Shown: positions 33,687-43,976 of the stretch, piece after piece
Layout of the letters: each line of letters begins with the position of its first letter
Position numbering within the stretch: position 1 is the stretch's first letter
Assembly (NCBI RefSeq): GCF_022965805.1
Contig: NC_133114.1
Coordinates: 11,366,261-11,430,260 of the forward strand
DNA from: Primulina eburnea
Lineage: Eukaryota > Streptophyta > Magnoliopsida > Lamiales > Gesneriaceae
Length of the DNA stretch: 64,000 bases
Reading direction: 5' to 3'
Translations under genes and position numbers: made by a program
Notes under the pieces: model-generated
Seen by the model: the letters and a program-made list of their open reading frames with translations, nothing else
Databases searched by the model: none
What the model was told of the DNA's origin: nothing

Positions 33687-34084
33687 TGTAACGCCCCAGA
33701 TTTGACGACTGTCCTCACTGTACCAAGACGAGTCTTTCCAGCGTGCTTATGTCCTCACTCACACGCACCCTAGGAAACTTCCCAGGAGGTCACCCATCCC
33801 AAAATTGCCCCAAGTCAAGCACGCTTAACTTTGGAGTTCTTATGTGATGAGCTACCGAAAAAAAGATGCACCTTCGTGATATGAGTAGTACCAATCAAAT
33901 CTTTTTAAGCCCTCTTCAACTGTACAGTCCATTACATTGAATAGTCTCGGAATCCCTCTCATTCCCGTGTGGGTCGGTTCATTCATGTTCCCTCCACATA
34001 GAAGCCTGCCAGGAGCCGCTCATTGTCCGTGCAACTGATGGCACCAGCGATCACCCCCCTCCCTCTTCGGCCCCGGGCCTCACA
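33687..34084 (-). mobile_element. Cassandra-type TRIM LTR (398 bp)
   Basis: Runs TGTAACGCCCC to GGGCCTCACA with TG/CA ends in either reading, and is followed by GTTCC. The embedded 5S rRNA-like segment on the minus strand is the hallmark of Cassandra, a small non-autonomous retrotransposon family without genes. With the 80-bp piece at 30000 it represents one Cassandra insertion into LTR Z that was later split by a gypsy insertion and a deletion. Confidence 0.85.
33776..33870 (-). ncRNA. 5S rRNA-like segment in Cassandra LTR
   Basis: On the minus strand it contains GTTAAGCGTGCTTGACTTGG, GGATGGGTGACCTCCTGGGA and AGAACTCC, closely following plant 5S rRNA including the internal control region. 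The upstream half (AAGATGCA, GGTAGCTCATCACATA) is diverged. It may keep RNA polymerase III promoter activity. It is not a true 5S gene. Confidence 0.85.
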
Positions 34085-34848
34085 GTTCCATAGATAGGAA
34101 GATAGGAGAAAATCGAGTAAAGAGCAAGGTAGAATAGAAAGCGCTCTACCACCTCTGCGCCTGATCGTCTCGTTCTTTCGTTTTCTTTCAAATCGAAACC
34201 AGGCATGCATGTTTATATATTCTTTCACTCTTCAATCAAGCCATATAGATATTTTTAAATATCGCAAGTACAAGATTTCAATGCAAGAAGATCGAAATTG
34301 TTCATATTTAATTATGTTGGTTAATTATATTACGTGCAAAATATTCAAATTTTGAGATTTATGCAATATGGCTTGTGGTCACATTACTATCATGATTAAA
34401 TCCGGTCGTCAGTTACCGATCCGGTCTTCAGTTACCGGTTATGAGAGCCCTACTAAGTCCTGTCGCCAGTTATAGGCCCGGTCGTCGGTTACCGGTTAGT
34501 TCAGTTGTTTCACCCAGTACTGTGGCAGTGGTCTGATCAGACGTACATTACTAAGTCCTGTTGCCAGTTACAGGCCCGGTTGCCACTTACCGGCCAGTTC
34601 AGTTGTTTCACCCAGTACTGTGGCAGTGGTCTGATCAGACGTACATTACTAAGTCCTGTCGCCAGTTACAGGCCCGGTCGCCAGTTACGGGTCAGTTCAG
34701 TTCAGGGACCACATGCATAGACCATAATCTCACCAGAAAATTATTAAAGGCTATTTCAGTACAGGGCTCCGAGGAGCAAACATTTTCATTATGATTTTCA
34801 GTACAGTTATGCACGTATTATAATTAATCATGCCACGACATTTTTACG

Positions 34849-35090
34849 ATATGCGCATATGCGTGGAGTCTTCTGTCAAAACCGCGCATGTGTGCGCACC
34901 AACTCGCGCATGTGCGCGCATGGCATTTCCTTCGCACATATTTCGCGTCTGTTCTCGTCTTTCCCGGTCCACTCTGTTCCGTCTATAATCACTTCAATTA
35001 ATCAAGTAATCATCCCAGATTAATCTCAGATTACGGTAAATATACCCAAATCATTTTAGATTACGGTAATCAAATTCTCGGGCCTTACAT
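34849..35090 (-). repeat. Truncated gypsy LTR with module B, minus orientation
   Basis: On the minus strand it begins TGTAAGGCCCGAGAATTTG at 35090 and includes 'gattaccgtaatct' as in the LTR at 43977. It is cut within the module B palindromes (34852-34920). Confidence 0.8.
34852..34920. repeat. Module B palindromes
   Basis: Variants GCGCATATGCG, GCGCATGTGTGCGC and CGCGCATGTGCGCGC, truncated on the left by LTR Z. Confidence 0.75.
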
Positions 35091-35430
35091 TTCTCCCCAC
35101 CTAAGATACGATTTCGTCCCCGAAATCATAAGCAATCCATTCGTGGAATACAGATAATCATATCAGATCCCAAATCGGATACAAGAAGGAGATGTACATA
35201 ACTACAATAAACTCATATCAATTTCTGTCTTTCAGATAATCTTTTTGATGCTCTGTCAACTCTATTGTAGTTCTATTCTGGATTATCTTTCTTTCCCGGA
35301 TCTTGACTCCAAATGGGAATAATCATTTAAGAAGTATAGTATCATAATACAACTTTATTCTGATAGAATCAATCACAAACTATTGGCTATACAACATCCG
35401 TATATACCAATCAACAGTTCATAACAAACC
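35091..35430 (-). other. 3' interior of gypsy element, minus orientation
   Basis: Starts with a polypurine-like tract and GATTTCGGGGACGAAAT on the minus strand, as at the end of other interiors here (gagttcgaggacgaactc at 49290). 35325-35425 resembles 24170-24290 and 49170-49240. No ORF. Confidence 0.6.
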
Positions 35431-35935
35431 AAAACCATCAGCTGTTATCAAATCTGTTTATCTCAGTCAAGAATATATTCATTCTATCGCTACACGAGAA
35501 TCGATATTGAAAATCCTACGAAGAATTGAACGGATACGCTTAATTGAATCAAAAACCAAAAGATCTGATACAACTTGATGCGATCCCGCCCACGAGATCT
35601 TTGATTTGTCCCGATCTTTGAAACAAGTAATTGATAGGTGTGATAATCGACTCTAGATCACGCGGTCTAGCAGCAATTAATCAACGTTAGAAACAATCGC
35701 GATCAAGAGAACCTCCAAAGAACCCGTCCTTGGCGACCCTCGTGAAAATCGATAGACGAACGACAAAAGAATCCACCTTTGAAAGTTCGATTTTTGAAAA
35801 CACCGAGGTGTATTTGAGAGAAAATCTCACAATTTGATATCAAATCAATAATGAACAAAAGTTAAAAGTTTATATGGTATTATAGCATATATAGGTAACA
35901 AAACCCTAACTATATAAAATTGCATATTTAAATAT
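35431..35935 (-). repeat. LTR-like sequence of a minus-strand gypsy element
   Basis: Weakly similar to the LTR at 36797-37669 (shared 'tgtcccgatctttgaaacaag', 'caatcgcg', 'aaatcaataatgaac'). No gene. It ends where the duplicated protease segment begins. Confidence 0.45.
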
Positions 35936-36790
35936 CATCAAATTCCTGCAAGAGTGAAACAACAATGCTCGGAAGGGACCCGGCTATATCACTCGTGTTA
36001 AAGAGGATCTCTTTATAAAGAATAAACACAAGTGGTTCATGTGTGTGCAACAAGTGTTTCAACTAACTTTTTTGGGCCATATATGATTTCGTTTTGGCCT
36101 CTTTCCTCTCATTTTCTTTCCTCTCATTTTTCTTTTGTATGGTTGTCTCACTCTTTTTATCACTATTTTTTTCAACCATCTCATTTTTGTTTTCAAAGGC
36201 CTTCTCACTTTTTAGTTCACTCTTTTTTTCGGCCTCATCTCTTTTTTTTTTTTCAAATGATCCTCCAACACTTGCTTTGGGGACAAAAGAAGTTTAAAAT
36301 GGAATCTTTCTTCATCATAAATGAATACCTATTCTTGTACCCATCATGTGTCACCCGCCTATCATATTGCCAAGGTCTACCCAACAAGATATGACATGCA
36401 TGCATGGGTACCACATCACACATGACCTCATCCACATACTTCCCAACAGAAAAAGACACCAAAACTTGTTTGTTCACCTTCACCTCCGCACAATCGTTCA
36501 ACCATTGAAGCCTATATGGTTGGGAATGCTTTAATGTAGGTAAACCCAATTTTTCCACCATCTCACTACTAGCCACATTGGTACAACTCTCCCCATCTAT
36601 GATTAAATTGCAAACCTTTTGATTTACAAAACACCTAGTATGGAACAAGTTTTTCCTTTGGTTAATCTCCTCCTCCTTGACTTGGGCAATCATGATACGC
36701 CTAATCACTAGTGCTTCACCTACAACCGCTCCATATCCCTCATCAGCATCCTCTAACGCAGGCATCTCATCATCATCATCTTCCTCCTTA
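35936..36790 (-). pseudogene. Gag end and protease, second copy of the minus-strand gypsy
   Basis: Parallel to 40265-41063. It encodes KEEDDDEMPALEDADEG, then an aspartic protease region, HTRCFVNQKVCNLIIDGES (active-site Asp in IDG), SSEMVEKLGLP, ACHILLGRPWQYDRRVTHDG, and a Lys/Glu-rich tail in degraded form. It is preceded directly by LTR sequence and lacks RT, so it is a deletion derivative placed in tandem with the first copy. Confidence 0.75.
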
Positions 36791-36796
36791 CTTGAG

Positions 36797-37669
36797 ACTC
36801 ATACTGATGTGAATCTTTGTACGACGAATAGCAAACACGATTAAAATCGAATCGCGCCCTCAATTCAATAACGAACAAAGAATCGTTGTTGTCCCGATCT
36901 TTTGAATCAAGTGTGTGTGTTTTGATTTTCACCTCTAAACTACGAAAAGTCTATCAACATTAATCGCGAAATAAACAACCAAAATTATAACGAACCTTCG
37001 AAGAACAAGTCGACGACAATCCGCACAAGCACGATCGACAAACGCCACAAAGTTAAAAACTTTGATAAGTTTGATTTTTGAATAACAAACCGAAGCTTTG
37101 AAAGTTTGGGAGAAAACTCTAAACTTTGATAAAATATCAATAATGAATCTGAAAAGTGTTCAAAATTTCGTGCAAATATGTCTACATATTAGAAAAAGAT
37201 TGCAAATCTAGTTACCAAATTAATCAAAACTCGAACTAGGAAACTAGGATTTTTCCGGAACTGGTTCGTGCTCGGGCGGTAGAATATTACCGCTCGAGCG
37301 CCAAGGGCTCTGCACTATTCGCGCTCGGGTGGTAGAATGTTGCCGCTCGGGCGCCGGGTGTTCTAGAAATCAAGGCTTGGACAGTCCATCTGGCGCTCGG
37401 GCGGTAGTTTTCTACTACTCGGGCGCGAAGCATTCTGCCACTTTTCTTCGTTCATCACTTGAATGGTGTTCCTATGACTTCCGAACTCAATCCCATGCAC
37501 CACAAACCCTTCATCTCTCTGCCCCTTGCTTGTAAGTTCTTCTTCATTGCTCATCAGTCCGTGCAACGCTTACTTGAACTTCTTCAATCGTCCCCTCTTG
37601 ATTGGTCCCTCCGGAAACTCCAAAGGGTCCTATGCTTTCCTTGGCGCCTGACCATCCGTGTTCGTATCA
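36797..37669 (-). repeat. LTR of minus-strand gypsy element (module C)
   Basis: On the minus strand it starts TGATACGAACACGG right after a polypurine tract (AAGAAGGGGAGGA, 37670-37684) and ends near 36797. It holds module C at 37268-37427. It serves as 3' LTR of the pol at 37700-40640 and is also followed on its other side by gag/protease sequence, i.e. LTR-interior-LTR-interior in tandem. Confidence 0.65.
37268..37427. repeat. Module C palindromic array in minus-strand LTR
   Basis: Three units such as GCTCGGGCGGTAGAATATTA followed by CCGCTCGAGCGCC. Same module as 22950-23163 but in a different retrotransposon lineage. Confidence 0.85.
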
Positions 37670-37699
37670 TCCTCCCCTTCTTGAAAAGGATTTGTCCTC

Positions 37700-39038
37700 A
37701 AATCCAGCTCGTCACCTACATCAAACAACGACAAGTCACTAACAATAAAAGTAGAACTCACGTTCTACTCACCTGGTAGACCGAGTTTGTAGGCATTGTC
37801 ATTGATCCTTTCAAGGACTTGAAATGGTCCGTCGCCCCTAGGTAATAGCTTTGAACGTCTCTTCTCGGGGAACCTCTCCTTCCTCAAGTGTAACCACACC
37901 CAATCTCCCTTCTCAAATATCACTTTCTTCTTTCCCTTGTTGGCTTGCTTGGCATTTTGCTCATTCTTCTTTTCAATATTGGCCTTGACCTTTTCATGCA
38001 AACCCCTAACAAATTCAGCTTTCTTTTTGCCATCCATGTTCAACCTTTCACTCACAGGTAAAGACATCAAATACAATGGAGTCAAAGGATTAAAACCATA
38101 AACAATCTCAAATGGCGAATAATTTGTAGTTGAATGCAAGCAATGATTATATGCAAACTCAACAAATGGTAAACAATATTCCCAATTCTTTAAGTTCTTT
38201 TTAAGAATAGCACGCAAAAGAGTTCTTAAAGTTCTATGGACAACTTCAGTCTGTCCATCCGTTTGAGGATGACATGTAGTAGAAAACAAAAATTTGGTGC
38301 CAAGTTTATCCCATAATGTCTTCCAAAAGTAACTCAAGAATTTAACATCGCGATCAGAAACAATATTCCTAGGCATGCCATGCAACCTAACGACTTCTCT
38401 AAAGAATAGGTCCGCAATGTGAGATGCATCAACAGTTTTGTGACAAGCAATAAAATGTGCCATCTTAGAAAACCTATCCACAACAACAAATATAGAATCC
38501 CCCCGCTTCTTTGTCCTAGGCAACCCCAAAACAAAGTCCTTAGAAATATCAACCCAAGGTTCACTAGGGACGGGAAGTGGTGTATACAAGCCATGTGGTT
38601 GTGTTTAGATTTAGCTTGCCTACAAGTAATGCACTTATCACAAACACGCTCAACGTCACGTTTCATGTGTGGCCAATAGAAATGTTCATGCAATGCACTT
38701 AAAGTTTTAGCCACACCAAAATGTCCCATTAGGCCACCCCCATGCGCTTCCCTAACAAGTAATTCACGAATGGATGATCTAGGGATGCACAACCTATCTT
38801 CCTTAAACAAGAAACCATGATGCAAATAAAACTTGTCATGTGGACCATGCATACATGTTTCAAATTCATTCTTAAAATCCTCATCTAGCACATATAATTC
38901 TTTCACATGCTCAAATCCCAAAACTTTAGACTCCAAAGTAGAGATTAATACATACCTCCGTGGTAGTGCGTCGGCCACTACATTTTCCTTACCTTGCTTG
39001 TACTTGATGATGTAGGGAAATGTTTCAATGAATGACAC
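37700..39038 (-). pseudogene. Integrase of minus-strand gypsy (CRM/Reina-like)
   Basis: Zinc finger in [20 protein letters not shown] and [11 protein letters not shown]. Core: [20 protein letters not shown] (first Asp), [15 protein letters not shown] (second Asp), [14 protein letters not shown] (Glu). C-terminal region [17 protein letters not shown] and [18 protein letters not shown], then after a TAG the tail GDELDLRTNPFQEGED. A frameshift near 38590 separates finger and core. No classical chromodomain is visible. The lineage label is tentative. Confidence 0.88.
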
Positions 39039-39314
39039 CCACTAGGCGTTCATCTTGTTCAACTTCTGCTGCCCCTTAAGGTGCTTAAGAGACTCATGAT
39101 CCGTGTGAATCACAAACTCTTAGGCCTCAAGTAGTGCTGCCACGTCTCTAGAGTCCTCACAAGTGCGTAGAACTCCTTATCATACGTGGGATAGTTCAAG
39201 GCTGCTCCATTGAGCTTCTAGCTAAAGTACGCCAATGGCCGTCCCCTTTGCACCAGAACTCCGCCAATACCTACACCTGACGCATCACATTCAATTTCAA
39301 AAGTATTAGCAAAA
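39039..39314 (-). pseudogene. RNase H of minus-strand gypsy, heavily degraded
   Basis: Only scraps are readable, such as [20 protein letters not shown] with several stops and frameshifts around it. It lies in the expected position between RT and integrase. Confidence 0.7.
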
Positions 39315-40640
39315 TCAGGTAAAACAAAGTAAAGGAGCATTAATCAATTTGTGCTTAATAAGATTAAAAGACTTCTCTTGCTCCGCGCCCCAATAGAATG
39401 GAACGTTCTTCTTAATTACTGCCGTCATCAGTGCGGCAAGTGTGCTAAAATCCTTTACAAACTTCCTATAGAAGCTTGCAAGTCCATGAAAACTTCGGAC
39501 TTGACCAACAGTAGTAGGGGATGGCCAATCTCGAATAGCACTTACCTTGTCTTCATGCACTTGTATTCCCTGTGAGCTTACCACAAAACCAAGAAAGACA
39601 AGTTTGCTTGTACAAAAATCACATTTCTCTAAGTTAGCATACAGATTTTCAGCCCTTAGTGTGATTAGCACAAGTCTCAAGTGATTAACATGCTCATCCA
39701 AGTCTTTGCTATATACTAGGATATCATCAAAGTAAACAACAACAAATTTTCCTATGTATGCACGCAAGACATGGTTCATTAACCTCATAAAAGTGCTAGG
39801 AGCGTTAGTTAAGCCAAAAGGCATGACCATCCACTCATATAACCCATACTTGGTTTTAAAAGCCGTTTTCCACTCATCACCTTATCTTATCCTAATTTGG
39901 TGATGACCACTCTTCAAGTCAATTTTGCTGAAGATTCAAGCACCATGCAATTCATCTAACATATCATCTAGCCTAGGTATGGGATGCCTATACTTAATGG
40001 TTATTTTATTGATTGCCCTACAATCTACACACATACGCCATGAGCCATCTTTCTTAGGAACTAATAAAACAGGTACCGCACAAGGTGACATGGACTCACG
40101 CACAAAACCCCTATCTAACAACTCACTTACCTGCCGTTGAAGCTCCTTCGTCTCCTCCGGATTGCTCCTATAAGCTGGACGATTTGGCAATGCACTCCCG
40201 GGCACCAAATCTATTTGGTGTTCAATCCCCCTCAAAGGCGGTAGTCCTTGAGGTAGCTCCTCCGGAAATATATCATCAAATTCCTGCAATAGTGAAATAA
40301 CAATGCTCGGAAGGGAACCGGCTATATCACTTGTGTTAAAGAGGATCTCTTTATAAAGAATCAACACAAGTGGTTCATGTGTGTGCAACAAGTGTTTCAA
40401 CCCACTTTTTTGGGCCATATATGATTTCTTTTTGGCCTCTTTACTCTCATTTTCTTTCCTCTCCTTTTCTTCCCTCTCATTTTTCTTTTGTATGGCTATC
40501 TCACTCTTTTTATCACTCTTTTTCTCAGCCATCTCATTTTTGTTTTCAAAGGCCATCTCACTTTTTAGTTCACTCTTTTTTTCGGCCTCATCTCTCTTCT
40601 TTTTTTTCAAATGGTCCTCCAACACTTGCTTTGGGGACAA
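39315..40640 (-). pseudogene. Reverse transcriptase of minus-strand gypsy with charged N-terminal region
   Basis: First a Lys/Glu-rich stretch (KKKRDEAEKKSELKSEMAFE), then RT: FDDIFPEELPQGLPPLRGIEHQIDLVPG, WRMCVDCRAINKITIKYRHPIP, a degraded FSKIDLKSG block around 39830-39935, [31 protein letters not shown] (catalytic DD) and [18 protein letters not shown]. Stops and a frameshift near 39900 inactivate it. The charged repeat is characteristic of this family and produces spurious plus-strand ORFs rich in Phe and Ser. Confidence 0.88.
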
Positions 40641-41104
40641 TGGAAGTTAAACAATGGAATCTTTCTTCATCATAAATGAATACCTATTCTTGTACCCCTC
40701 ATGTGTCTCCCGCCTATCATATTTCCAGGGTCTTCCCAACAAGATATGACATGCATGCATGGGTACCACATCACACAAAACCTCATCCACATACTTCCCA
40801 AAAGAAAAAGACAACAACACTTATTTGTTCACCTTCACCTCCGCACAATCGTTCAACCATTGAAGCCTATATGGTTGTGGATGTCCTAATGTAGGTGAAC
40901 CAAATTTTTCCATCATCTCACTACTAGCCACATTGGTACAACTCCCCCCATCTATGATTAAATTGCAAACCTTTTGATTTACAAAACACCTAGTATGGAA
41001 CAAGTTTTCCTTTTGGTTAATCTCTTCCTCCTTGACTTGGGCACTCAAGATACGCCTTGTCACTAGTACTTCACCTAGTATGGAACAAGTTTTCCTTTTG
41101 GTTA
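40641..41104 (-). pseudogene. Protease region of minus-strand gypsy, first copy
   Basis: HTRCFVNQKVCNLIIDGGS carries the protease active site; RLQWLNDCAEVKVNK follows. The frame is broken at 40820. Its right part is rearranged: a stretch of about 38 bp (cctagtatggaacaagtttt...) at 40988-41026 is repeated at 41071-41108, where copia LTR sequence takes over. Confidence 0.75.
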
Positions 41105-43083
41105 ATCTTTATTTTAATAATATTTGAAATTATTGTTTGGTAAATCTTTATCTGTATACCCATGCTAGTTGCATAGATAAAGACCTTGAATATACAAATA
41201 GTAGAAAGAATATGAGATGCTCATATGATGAGTATCGTGAAACTCATATTTGGAATACTGTATATTCTAAACAGTTCCTAGTCGATTCAGCCACCGCTAA
41301 GAAGGATATAGGCCGCTAGAGTTCGAGACTAGTATCTACGATGTGAGTACCATGTTTCATTGGTAGGGGACATTGTGATGTCCGAGCATGCAGATAGGTG
41401 CTCCTGGTAGAGTGCACTGAACAACCCTCCATAAAAGAACTTTCCAAGTGGTTCTCACTTATCGAGTGGAAACATCCTGGTTTATGGTTGTACACCATTA
41501 GTCCTTATGACCCGGGACAACATTGAGACTCTATGTGCTAGCATTACACTTTGACTTGTTTACCGACTATCAAGGGGTCATCAGGTGGCAAGGTTGGGTG
41601 TTTTGTCGAAACATATAGGAGTCGATGCATTGTAGTCGGGGATTCACCGCTTACCTTCGGGTATGGATATCCTATGTGTTCTCATGTATGTGTAGGTTGA
41701 AATCTCTGATCAGATTATGGTGGTAATTATGAAAGGGGTTTCATAGATTATACCATCGATGCAACTACGACATGACACATAGTATCGATTCATTGACAAC
41801 TCTCGATAAACCAATGGTTGTCGAATCGGTCGGGATATATGAATTGAAGGGTCCGTACTGTACGCTAACCATAATTGAATGGTTCTTCCAGGCACTATCA
41901 TTTGATACCTAGGGAATCATGTAAGCGATGCTGCAAGGCGTTTAACATGATTGGTTGGGTACTATCAGACTTGAGTTCTGACGTTCTTGTTATCAAGGAG
42001 TTGATAAGTAAGAATGGAGCAATTGGGGTATGCTCATATAAGGACATGTTCAGTCCGAATCACATGGAGATGTGAACCCACGGCTAGTTGTATCAATGAA
42101 CCATGGAGGGCCACACAAGTACTAGCTTTCTAGATCCCGTTGAGAAGTAAAATAGTTTAATGTGTTGAACGGCTTATAAATGGGTTTATAAGCGTAAAGA
42201 AAAATGGAAGTATGACTTCTATAAGAGAAATGTAAATTTTAATTTATGGAAGTATTCCTAAATTAAAAGTGGACCAAGTGAATAATGTATTTGAAAATTG
42301 TGATTTTCATAAAAATTATTATGGACTAAATTAAATTAATTCAAGTGTTGAATTAATTAAACACTAGTGGACCTAGTAGAGTCCAAATAATTAAATTAAT
42401 TCAAGTGTTGAATTAATTAAATTATATTGAGTCTTGTAGAGCTCAATTTAAATAAATTATTTAACTAGTGGACTTGAGTAAATTCAACTAATATTTAATT
42501 AGTCTCAAAATGTTTGAGATAATTAAATTAAGTCCATGGGTTTTTAATTTGTTAAAAACCATATAATATATGCATGCATGGGAGGGGAAGGGTTGGAGAC
42601 AACTTTTTGTGTCTCCAAGGCTTGGCATGCTAAAAGTTGTTTTAGATTTTTACACTACCAAGACTTGTCATCCCTCTCCCCTTGACAACCCTAATGGACG
42701 AAACTTGCTTGTTCTCTCCTCCAATTTTTCTCTCGTTTTTCTTCTTCAAGTGTTGAGTCTCATTGAAAAATCCTCTTAGTTTTCTAGTGCAAATTAAGAG
42801 GGGATCTACCTAGTTGGTGGTGGGCTTAATAGTTGAGCAAGGAGTGCTCAACGGAAGCTTGAAGATAGTTTCTACCATTGAAGAGCTAAGGTGTTTACAC
42901 CTTAGTTGGAGCCATACATCAATCCTTGTGATTGATAGGTACATTTCTTAACACACTATGAATGTCATTTTGTGTTTATTGTATTTGCTACACATTAAAT
43001 AATGGTGGCCGAAAATTTCTTGATTAAAATTCGATTTTTAAACTTCCGTTGCGCTTCCGGTCACCGTAACCGATCCCCTTCCA
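41105..43083 (+). repeat. Copia 5' LTR, 5'-truncated
   Basis: Near-identical to 55772-57765. The first 66 bp present at 55706-55771 are absent. It contains a duplicated AT-rich 'attaattcaagtgttgaatt' pair (about 42335-42420). No gene lies in it. Confidence 0.9.
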
Positions 43084-43085
43084 AG

Positions 43086-43098
43086 TGGTATCCGAGCT
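43086..43098 (+). promoter_or_regulatory. Copia primer binding site
   Basis: TGGTATCCGAGCT, two bases after the LTR end, complementary in type to the 3' end of initiator Met-tRNA with one change. Confidence 0.75.
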
Positions 43099-43976
43099 AT
43101 GGTTACAAATTTTGGTGTAGCAAATAAATAATATTATATTGAGGTCGATTTCTAACCGCATGAGATGATTTGTTGCAACGTTTTCAAGGCCAGAATGGGG
43201 AGCATTTTGGGCAGCAAGTTGCTGCCCATTTCGGGCAGCCGAGGGGCTGCCCAAAACGGGTAGCAAGGGCAGCCCGAGGGGCTGCCCGAACAGCCCCCCT
43301 TCGAAAATTAAAAAAAAAAAATTTGGTAAGTTGGCCGGAATCCGGCGACGGAGCTCCGGCGACGACGGCTAGGGTTTCCAAAAGTGTTTTGGAATATCAA
43401 AGTGTCATGGTCCTTGAGTTGTTGGGCCATTGGATGGCTAACATATTTGTGAATTTTAAATGGGCCAAAATGTTTTTGGTGAAAAATAAGTTTTTGGGCC
43501 CTTAAGTTTAAAATTACAAAAGTTGGAAATTTTTCTCATAAAATAAATAATTGAAGTTGAACTTTAATTATTTATAGTAAATTGTGATTTATAAGAAATT
43601 CGGTTATAAATAAATTAATTGGAAAGTAGACAAAGGTGTTTGTATACTTTGTTAATTTAGTTTATAATCGTGGCGGTTAGTGATTGGATAAAGATATATA
43701 ATATTGGATCAATTAATTATCACAATAATTAATTGATGGTGTATGATATGTGATATTATGCATGAAGGATGATCAAAAGCCCAAGCCCAATTTGCTAGGT
43801 GTATGCTAGGATATTTTGTGTTGAATGATTGTAATAATTATCAATTTATAAAGTGGGCTTGGTTTATGGCCCGTTACCACCCCCATGAGATGTATCCCTA
43901 TTTGCCATGGATATTTATTTGTAAATATTAGTATAGTGGATGATCAAGATTGGAAGATGGTGGCCATGATTATTAT
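43099..43976 (+). other. Copia 5' leader, left part
   Basis: Non-coding leader. It includes a GC-rich patch (43195-43290) of repeated 'gggcagcc' units that gives a false ORF at 43170-43505. It ends at the gypsy insertion with the ATTAT duplication (43972-43976) and resumes at 51606. Confidence 0.7.

Larger units (their letters stand above)
29281..34848 (+). repeat. LTR Z, right copy, interrupted by Cassandra
   Basis: Starts TGTAGAACCCGTAC at 29281. The first part ends at 29999 and the second part resumes at 34085/34090, with GTTCC duplicated around the insertion. The right end is truncated near 34848 where module B sequence begins. The second part contains two tandem copies of a segment of about 100 bp at 34500-34700. 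Confidence 0.75.

Noticed and set aside
33776..33870. A genuine 5S rRNA gene
   Set aside because: Only part of the sequence is conserved and it lies within a 398-bp Cassandra-type LTR.
36032..36394. Plus-strand ORF rich in Phe, Ser and Leu, like a membrane protein (also 40370-40675)
   Set aside because: It is the reverse strand of the Lys/Glu-rich linker of the minus-strand gypsy polyprotein.
43170..43505. ORF of 111 codons, Arg/Ala-rich, in the copia leader
   Set aside because: Generated by a GC-rich run of 'gggcagcc' repeats, with no domain, between primer site and gag.
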